Source: Sphacelaria rigidula (lineage: Eukaryota; Phaeophyceae; Sphacelariales). Taken from it: 23,211 nt of DNA. This document shows, in pieces, positions 20,401 to 23,211 of the stretch (position 1 is the first letter of the stretch; each line of letters begins with the position of its first letter). Location: assembly GCA_964200075.2 (NCBI GenBank), contig CAXNAA020000276.1, positions 1-23,211 on the forward strand, written 5' to 3'. The translations under genes and the position numbers were made by a program. The notes under the pieces are model-generated. The model had not been told where the DNA came from, did no database searches, and was given only the letters and a program-made list of their open reading frames with translations.

Positions 20401-20708
20401 TTTTCATTTGGTCGGAAGAAAATCTGGACGATTATCACGGTTCTCATTTCAGGGATATTTGGGTGTTGAGTACCCGGAGTGATTGGAAACTTTTGACAAG
20501 CGCCTTCATGCCTTCCCACGCCCAATACGCCACCCAAACATGTCAGTCTCGGTTCCTGAAAGCGTGGGTCTGGGCGATGCCGGAACGTGCGCAGCAGCTA
20601 GGGCTGATGGTTTATCGCGTCGTCGATGATATCACCTGGGTCGAGGTGGCGCGCGACCTCCCCGAAATCGTCCCCCGTGGGCTCCCCGGGCACAGCCGCT
20701 ACTACTAG
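4562..20708 (+). CDS. Multi-exon fusion gene: DUF4395-like domain + TDT/SLAC1-like anion channel + hemerythrin-like domain (5' partial)
   Basis: Seventeen exons were chained by eye: 4562-4603, 4728-4831, 5921-6026, 6405-6532, 7008-7092, 10232-10339, 10722-10802, 11540-11724, 12141-12324, 14147-14285, 14631-14797, 15274-15417, 16563-16748, 17793-17887, 18070-18208, 19368-19487, 20547-20708. All junctions keep frame, including five split codons, and give 724 residues ending in RYY and TAG. Residues 1-155 resemble DUF4395 (SPLG, KQFA, FCLGC motifs). Residues about 156-470 resemble TehA/SLAC1, with ten hydrophobic helices, EFNHP after helix 2 and WAFAFP in helix 9. Residues about 486-631 resemble hemerythrin (IHEAFR, VIFPELE, LDEEE). 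Known members of the TDT family move anions such as tellurite, malate, sulfite, nitrate or chloride; the substrate here is unknown. Location is presumably a membrane. The start codon and first exon(s) are missing, and the model could be two genes split at the 7093-10231 intron. Confidence 0.78.
4728..4831 (+). CDS. Exon 2: DUF4395-like, first visible helix and SPLG motif
   Basis: Residues 15-48, beginning VLGLTVDFALKLGG and continuing FPSPLGMLAALPV. Acceptor CACGCAG, donor AAG|GTGAGT (near consensus), ending in phase 2. The pattern of a hydrophobic helix with DFAL, then Gly and SPLG, is what I associate with DUF4395 membrane proteins. The hydrophobic stretch is probably part of a transmembrane segment. 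Confidence 0.72.
5527..5570 (+). repeat. Tandem duplication of 22 bp
   Basis: The unit ATACGACACTTGACTCCTCG plus AG is repeated exactly twice, inside the intron between exons 2 and 3. Confidence 0.9.
5921..6026 (+). CDS. Exon 3: DUF4395-like, KQFA motif and transmembrane helix
   Basis: Split Ser codon, then residues 50-84: AGASKQFANLCGIF followed by a very hydrophobic helix (MAFMAWLLLLLDYTIAAQVF). Acceptor TTGGCAG after a T-rich tract, donor CTG|GTGAGA. The phase-2/phase-1 fit with exon 2 is exact. The K-x-FA segment before a helix corresponds to the PKRFA-type motif of DUF4395. Confidence 0.75.
6405..6532 (+). CDS. Exon 4: DUF4395-like, helix ending in the FCLGC motif
   Basis: Residues 85-126. 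A hydrophobic helix (IGLAVATALQGFINF) runs into CLGCYIF, with Cys100 and Cys103 forming a C-x-x-C at the membrane edge. This is the most characteristic DUF4395 signature. A basic stretch (KYLLRWGLVR) follows, probably cytosolic. Acceptor GATCAG, donor ACGAG|GTGATC, ending in phase 2. Confidence 0.78.
7008..7092 (+). CDS. Exon 5: hydrophilic linker between DUF4395 and TDT domains
   Basis: Split Arg codon plus residues 128-155 (SNTMYAWEKVNIRTGKGA then PEPVTYPTK). Acceptor GCCACAG, donor AAG|GTCAGG, ending in phase 0. The donor is not strong. Unspliced reading continues in frame for 43 more codons to a TGA ending at 7224, which could be an alternative 3' end. The segment is polar, consistent with a linker or loop. 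Confidence 0.65.
7330..7488. repeat. Dispersed CATCTGG/ATATCC motif region 1
   Basis: Clustered variants of 'CATCTGGGATAT' and 'GACGTCCATTTGGGATGTG'. Similar clusters occur at 12700-13090, 13690-13800 and 17450-17640. No gene. Confidence 0.5.
7489..7565 (+). repeat. Tandem duplication, 41-bp period
   Basis: Begins GAAATTAATATCCCAGATTT and includes CGTCTACACCACTGAT. The two copies are almost identical, the second lacking the last few bases. Confidence 0.9.
7692..7899 (-). mobile_element. TGTAATGCG-family MITE-like element, copy A
   Basis: The left end TAATGCGTGAGAGGACCGCG mirrors the right end ending CTCACGCATTACA. The inside carries GGTTAGGGTTAGG, CCTGCAGGGACTGGCCCGAT and a CGTCGATCCTGAGGTGTTTT stretch. 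It is inverted relative to copies B, D, E and F. ACGTT occurs just outside both ends, a likely target duplication. It lies in the 7093-10231 interval. Confidence 0.8.
8415..8447. repeat. (CA)n(TA)n microsatellite
   Basis: A short CA run followed by about 13 TA dinucleotides. Confidence 0.9.
9595..9825 (+). mobile_element. TGTAATGCG-family MITE-like element, copy B
   Basis: Left GCATGAGAGGACCGCGTGCT and right CTCACGCATTACA. The inside has TTCCTGCAGGGACC, then a degenerate CACTAACACTAACCCTGAC array. It is the most diverged at its left end. It lies in the same interval as copy A but in opposite orientation. Confidence 0.75.
10232..10339 (+). CDS. Exon 6: TDT/TehA helix 1
   Basis: Residues 156-191 beginning VDLHMAYFMIPLSVTGLGL, then PWKLLWVTAG. 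This matches the TDT family opening (aYFgivLgltGLglaW pattern) that forms the first transmembrane helix. Acceptor CCGCTGAG preceded by a pyrimidine-rich stretch, donor AAG|GTATGC, phase 0 at both ends. An alternative acceptor four bases downstream (GGTAG) or an initiator Met160 at 10244 would be needed if the TDT part were a separate gene. Confidence 0.75.
10722..10802 (+). CDS. Exon 7: TDT helix 2
   Basis: Exactly 27 codons (residues 192-218), starting TLAYLGAVLQGILIVLLVAK, one transmembrane helix followed by CILYPSK. Acceptor GGTTGCAG, donor AAG|GTATAC, phase 0 at both ends. It corresponds to TehA helix 2 and the basic-aromatic turn before the 'hPv' segment. Confidence 0.82.
11540..11724 (+). 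CDS. Exon 8: TDT helices 3-4 with EFNHP motif
   Basis: Residues 219-279. IRKEFNHPLHRSTFALPF carries the E-x-x-HP motif (Glu222, His225, Pro226) typical of the loop entering helix 3 in TehA/SLAC1 proteins. Two hydrophobic helices follow (about 231-247 and 257-277). Acceptor CGTTGCAG. The best donor is GC-type (CCAG|GCAAGC), which leaves two bases and fits exon 9. Read-through runs only to a stop near 11783. Confidence 0.83.
12141..12324 (+). CDS. Exon 9: TDT helices 5-6
   Basis: Split Ser codon plus residues 281-341. HIQPSWMLMPVSN matches the 'hitPaw.ipvv.n' segment at the start of helix 5. Helix 6 is GWFLFGTGILLWLALWPI. Acceptor ATGCGCAG, donor AAG|GTAGAT. A second acceptor at 12102 (CTTGCAG) is also in phase and would add 13 codons. 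I prefer the shorter form because it matches the usual spacing after helix 4. Confidence 0.82.
12700..13090. repeat. Dispersed CATCTGG/ATATCC motif region 2
   Basis: Loose array of 'TTCATCTGGGA', 'GGATATCCACC', 'GTCCACCTGGG', 'TGGATATTCCAG' and 'CAGATGGATATTC' variants, roughly every 25-40 bp. It appears to be a decayed short-period satellite. Confidence 0.5.
13096..13108 (+). repeat. Poly-G tract
   Basis: Thirteen consecutive G directly after the motif region. Confidence 0.9.
13690..13800. repeat. Dispersed CATCTGG/ATATCC motif region 3
   Basis: Contains 'TATCTGGGGTATTTATGTCC', 'CAAATGGATGACCATATTTC' and 'CAGATGGACATTCGAG' variants; adjoins a TA microsatellite. Confidence 0.5.
13799..13819. 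repeat. (TA)n microsatellite
   Basis: About ten TA dinucleotides. Confidence 0.9.
14147..14285 (+). CDS. Exon 10: TDT helix 7
   Basis: Residues 342-387: AISDHHSDVRTRNLFAIW, then VAPPAMAMLAY and LESVPTFDSLQRVLY. This resembles the TehA region 'lR.sl.i..aPpa.....y' with helix 7, the extracytoplasmic loop and the start of helix 8. Acceptor CCGCTCAG, donor ACT|GTGAGT (strong), ending in phase 1. The preceding intron (12325-14146) is the second longest. Confidence 0.82.
14631..14797 (+). CDS. Exon 11: TDT helices 8-9 with WAFAFP segment
   Basis: Split Tyr codon, then residues 389-443. Helix 8 continues from exon 10 (PALSVAAALGVLAWPLNFF). GGFNMSNWAFAFPLDALA then aligns with TehA 'FNxSxWxFxFGvsAL' in helix 9. 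In HiTehA and SLAC1 a gating Phe lies in this helix; Phe419 or Phe421 is the candidate equivalent here. Acceptor TCTGGCAG, donor AAG|GTGCGA. The one-base/two-base codon split with exon 10 fits exactly. Confidence 0.85.
14963..15161 (-). mobile_element. TGTAATGCG-family MITE-like element, copy C
   Basis: Nearly perfect terminal inverted repeats (TGTAATGCGTGAGAGGACCG against its complement ending CGCATTACA). Inside are GGGTTAGGGTTAGGGTTA and CCTGCAGGGACTGGCCCGAT. Same orientation as copy A. CCTTT flanks both ends with one base of ambiguity. It lies in the intron between exons 11 and 12. Confidence 0.85.
15274..15417 (+). CDS. Exon 12: TDT helix 10 and entry into hemerythrin-like domain
   Basis: Residues 444-491. 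VIYVIVLTSACLVNAVNLLA is the last TDT helix, then LKARSIFTPSPRWSPL is a linker, and the exon ends AEMIHE. The donor is GC-type (CACGAG|GCAAGT), otherwise a perfect donor consensus. Splicing at the phase-0 acceptor of exon 13 produces IHEAFREAVPKL, the expected first helix of a hemerythrin-like domain, so the GC donor is well supported. Confidence 0.82.
16563..16748 (+). CDS. Exon 13: hemerythrin-like helices 1-2
   Basis: Residues 492-553: AFREAVPKLEKLAAATKP, then a second helix ending ERVIFPELESFFPGQ. The IFPEL-x-x-FFPG stretch is characteristic of the hemerythrin superfamily, but the ligand-bearing H-x-x-x-E just upstream appears replaced (Asn534, Lys538). Acceptor TTCACAG, donor CAG|GTAATT, phase 0. 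Read-through beyond the donor gives a longer open frame to 17102 that I treat as intron. Confidence 0.8.
17212..17431 (+). mobile_element. TGTAATGCG-family MITE-like element, copy D
   Basis: Left CATAATGCGCGAGGGAACCG, right ending AAGCAGTACA. The inside has a duplicated CAGTCCCTGCA segment and CCCTAACCCTAACCCTGACC. The flanks ATATC and GTATC look like a 5-bp target duplication with one change. It is inserted within CATCTGG-type sequence, in the intron between exons 13 and 14. Confidence 0.8.
17450..17640. repeat. Dispersed CATCTGG/ATATCC motif region 4
   Basis: Repeated 'CCCAGATGGAAAATCAGAT', 'CAGGTGGACATCACAG' and 'CCCAGATGGACGTCCGTG' variants. With 17160-17211 it flanks copy D, so the transposon probably split one repeat tract. 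Confidence 0.5.
17793..17887 (+). CDS. Exon 14: hemerythrin-like helix 3, highly charged
   Basis: Residues 554-584: TEEAVKKREEREELMSSVQ, then ISLNVLMDREGR. Acceptor GATACAG, donor GAG|GTAAGT (perfect), phase 2. In typical hemerythrin-like proteins a His in an 'eHe' motif sits about nine residues after FPG. Arg561 occupies that place here. The amphipathic, coiled-coil-like composition fits a helix of the bundle. Confidence 0.76.
18070..18208 (+). CDS. Exon 15: hemerythrin-like helix 4 with LDEEE
   Basis: Split Ser codon plus residues 586-631: an acidic linker (GGEYEDES), a helix (VRADVLGGLRADLQDF), then ISALDEEELAFAAPVARK. The ALDEEE motif corresponds to HLDEEE in hemerythrin-like proteins. 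Glu620 is kept, while Ala616 replaces the usual His. Acceptor AATGCAG, donor AAG|GTAGGC, phase 0. Codon splitting with exon 14 is exact. Confidence 0.8.
18348..18558 (+). mobile_element. TGTAATGCG-family MITE-like element, copy E
   Basis: The best-preserved copy. Terminal inverted repeats of about 40 bp start TGTAATGCGTGAGAGGACCG. The inside has TTCCTGCAGGTACCACGCCC and a four-unit CCCTAA array. GTGTC directly flanks both ends (18343-18347 and 18559-18563). It lies in the intron between exons 15 and 16. Confidence 0.88.
18629..18819 (+). mobile_element. TGTAATGCG-family MITE-like element, copy F
   Basis: Only 70 bp after copy E, same orientation. Left TGTAATGCGTAAGAGGACCG, right ending CGCAGTACA. 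The telomere-like array is shortened to CCCTAACCCTAC. The flanks GTCGC and GTTAC match at three of five positions. Confidence 0.82.
19368..19487 (+). CDS. Exon 16: tail following the hemerythrin-like domain
   Basis: Forty codons, residues 632-671: YIPISTSKALVRKVWDTT, then DMSDLLGWVMMTLRIRGQR. Joined to exon 15 it reads VARKYIPISTSKALVRKVW, which matches my memory of sequences after the EE motif in some hemerythrin-like proteins. Acceptor TTGTGCAG, donor AGG|GTGAGC, phase 0. It probably contributes a helical extension of the bundle. Confidence 0.78.
20547..20708 (+). CDS. Exon 17: C-terminal exon with stop codon
   Basis: Fifty-three codons plus TAG, residues 672-724: SRFLKAWVWAMPERAQQLG, then YRVVDDITWVEVARDLPE and VPRGLPGHSRYY. 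Acceptor ACATGTCAG, phase 0. The PERAQ, DDITW, DLPEIVPRG and GLPG segments look like a conserved tail, not random sequence, and codon usage is strongly biased to G/C at third positions. I cannot assign it to a named domain. Confidence 0.8.
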   Translation, partial: SRFLKAWVWAMPERAQQLGLMVYRVVDDITWVEVARDLPEIVPRGLPGHSRYY

Positions 20709-22857
20709 GGATGGTAGAACCCGATGATGATGCTACATAACTGAATGTCGAGCAATGCTTCGGTAGGAATGCACTTTTTGCGCGACATATTGTCTGGTTC
20801 AGGGCCTCCCAACGATTCTAGATTGCACGAGAATATGGGTCAAGGCATCCCCGTTTGCAAATTCATTCGGAATACCTCCAGCACGTTGAAAAAGTGATCC
20901 TTGCGTACCCTCCCATATTTTCGTAAGTGGCATTTATGATGAGATACAGGGCTTCTAACAGTTCAAAACTCAGAATAGATTTGTGCACCCTCACCGTAGC
21001 ATCACTCTGTCGGAAAGAAGGGGGGAGGGGGGGGGGTTCATGCGGCTCTCTCTTTCGTCCTAAATTCATGGTGTAGACATGCTAAGTTTGGTGAACAAGT
21101 GCATGAAACGTGCACCATGGTTGGTGAGTGACATTTTGTTCCGATACGCAGGTTCCGCGGTGGAGAGACGGACGCGAGGGTTCCTGCCTAAGGTTGTATG
21201 ATGTTGCGGTGTTTGTCCAAAGGGAGCATATGTTTCTCGAGAAACCCCAAGCCGCGAACAAGTACGGTCTCGGGGGTATTGTATAAGTCGTTCACTTACG
21301 TGAATATATGGTTGATATATTTCCGGTCAAATTTACAGAGAACCGGGTTAGGGAGTCAGGCTATTTTCCCACGGTAGTGTCCAACCAGTTGAGAGTTAGC
21401 TCACGTCTGCAGTAGGTAGTATTTGCCATGCAGGTGTATTCGTAGGACGACCTTGCGTCATTGAATATCGGTGATTGGTTTTAATGAAACATAATGTGAT
21501 AGGCGATCAAGTACAAATCGTGCGTTTGTGATGAAGAGGTTTGGCAATCTGGATAGCGGTGCCACTTGGGGTGAGGATGAGAGGGGGTGAACCCGTGCTT
21601 CGTGTTTGGTTAACCGCTATAACCTTAGGCACGCATTCCCTGCTCTTTATTAGGGCGTGTAGTCGGCGAGGTCCTGGGAGGAGCAGCCATTGGGTAGAGG
21701 TCGCAGCAGTCGGACAAGAAAATTGTTGGCGATGTGCAAGAAAGCTACTGGTTGGTGGTATTCGTGTAAACTGCTCGTCGTCTTTATCCCACTACGTAAG
21801 GTTCAGAGCGTCCACCTCCATCAAAACCTGAATTTGTACACATGTTGAAAGTAGCGTGGTAGGTGTAGGTGAAAATACGTTGATATCGTGTAAAGTGGGA
21901 GCAGCAGAGGCTCTTTCAGCGTGCTATTCGTTGTCATACATTCATTTTGGCATTGCCGGTGCCGTTGCTGTTGATGGAGAACAGTGGGCGAAGGTTTGAT
22001 TGGATTTGAGTCGAAGTTGTATGTGTACCAATGTATCTTCACTACTTTCCAAGGTCATCGTCGGGTTTGAACAAAAAACCGAGGATGGCGGCGATGTTAC
22101 GTCTATTGACCAGGTGCAAAATAAACCAATAATGCCATTGCAGGGACAACCCATGACATTGACGTTTTCGCAAGCTACGGTTGCATGATATATTGCCGAC
22201 ATCGTTTACTCAGTAGGGCAAGAACGTTTTCCTTTGACGACGTCGAGAGGGCGTCCCCTCGCTCGTACTGACCAAAATAGCCGTGTATCGATGGCCGACA
22301 ACCTGCTTCGGGGCCCCTGCTGTGTGCTGCTGTCTCAAATGACACACTTTCTGACAATGAAACTTTGGTGTGAGGTTCACTCGCGTCTGCTGCGGAAGAC
22401 CATAGTCAGACGGGTATTGATGGGCGCTTATTTGCCCTAAGACAAAACATGACACACAATATCTAACTTGACAACAACTGAATGGGAGTGAGAAGAGTGA
22501 CATCAGTAGGATCTTGAGATGATCGTACACGAGCTATGATCACTCTGGGAATAACAAGATTCGTCGTCGCGAGGGACACGTAGGTAAAAAAATATCGGAT
22601 ACCCTAGCTTAACTTGCTGATGTCGCATCAAGCTTGCCAGCATATTACTCTGTCTACCACAGGTTACGTGGCGTAGCTTTCGTACGGCGACAAAAAGGAA
22701 TGACCACACGCTTTATGCCTAGGTATCCCACATACTCTGTGTTGTCATTCCATGAAATTCGGCGCCTATTTTAACCTCTCGCTACATTGGGCGTCGGCCG
22801 GGGTCAAACAGGCGGAAGGCCAACCCAGGAGGTCTTGATATAGTTTCGAGTTCTTAC
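20709..22857. other. 3' flank/UTR; no gene recognised
   Basis: Follows the stop codon of the fusion gene. It holds only short open frames without recognisable motifs, a G-rich tract near 21020-21040 and a small perfect palindrome (TTTCTCGAGAAA) near 21233. The proximal part is presumably 3' UTR, but no polyadenylation signal could be fixed. Confidence 0.45.
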
Positions 22858-22985
22858 TCCGGCGTCCCAGGCTTGTGTCAGGATGTTGTTAAGCGTGCAC
22901 TTCGATGCACGCGACAAGCTGTTCAAACAGATCAGTCCAATGATCTCTGCAAGGTTGTTTGGGTCGTGCCCGGAACAAGCCACAC
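22858..22985 (-). CDS. Possible internal exon of an unknown gene (strand uncertain)
   Basis: On the minus strand an acceptor-like TTATCTTCAG precedes an open stretch with GHDPNNLAEIIGLICLN, then SLSRASKCTLNNIL and TQAWDAG, ending at a possible donor GGA|GTAAGA. It looks helical, but I recognise no family. The plus strand over the same bases is also open (DARDKLFKQISPMISARL). Either or both may be chance. A further minus-strand frame upstream (about 23054-23183, with FRGEACCEALLEFGEQ) could be a preceding exon. Confidence 0.2.
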
Positions 22986-23211
22986 CTGAAGATAACTTCA
23001 CACAACAACACGTTGATATCCCCTTGATCTCAAAGACTCTTGTTCACTCGTATCCGTTATCGCTCTGTTCAATGCTTTTTCACATTGCTCACCGAACTCT
23101 AGCAATGCTTCGCAGCAGGCTTCACCTCGGAAGTGTCTCGAGAACTGGGTGCTCGCTGACAATACCCTTTCTACCAAATTCACAATCGATCTGATCGAAA
23201 GCCCGACCAGA

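Noticed and set aside
1-23211. tRNA, rRNA or prokaryotic operon
   Set aside because: No cloverleaf, ribosomal or Shine-Dalgarno/terminator pattern was seen. Coding is confined to spliced exons.

Overview
This window looks like nuclear DNA of a multi-exon eukaryote. The coding signal is broken into short exons of about 40-190 bp, separated by GT-AG (and two apparent GC-AG) introns of about 0.1-3.1 kb. There is no bacterial-style gene packing. The intron density and size, the base composition and the telomere-like TTAGGG motifs inside small transposons suggest a stramenopile, and a brown alga is my best guess. That guess is inference, not a database match.

One large plus-strand gene dominates. 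I can follow 17 exons from 4562 to the stop codon at 20706-20708. Every exon junction is phase-compatible, giving a continuous partial protein of 724 residues. In order it encodes: (i) a small membrane domain resembling DUF4395 with a Cys-x-x-Cys motif (exons 1-5); (ii) a ten-helix anion-channel/exporter domain of the TDT/TehA/SLAC1 family (exons 6-12); (iii) a hemerythrin-like helical domain (end of exon 12 to exon 15); (iv) a C-terminal tail that is not explained by those domains (exons 16-17). The N-terminus, including the expected first helix of DUF4395, was not found. The link between DUF4395 and TDT crosses a 3.1-kb intron and is the least certain junction.

Layout: 1-4561 is repeat-rich, with two diverged copies of a block of about 450 bp, three tandem copies of a unit of about 313 bp with a 10-N gap, and a compact 101-bp inverted-repeat element. 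4562-20708 is the fusion gene. Its introns carry six copies of a family of about 190-230 bp with terminal inverted repeats and an internal TTAGGG/CCCTAA array, and a seventh fragment lies upstream. 20709-22857 is 3' flank/UTR with nothing recognisable. 22858-23211 has a weak, strand-ambiguous hint of another gene.

The most interesting system is the predicted DUF4395-TDT-hemerythrin membrane protein. Its hemerythrin part appears to have lost most of its iron ligands, so it may be a structural or regulatory derivative of an oxygen/redox-sensing module attached to an anion (possibly sulfite or organic acid) channel.
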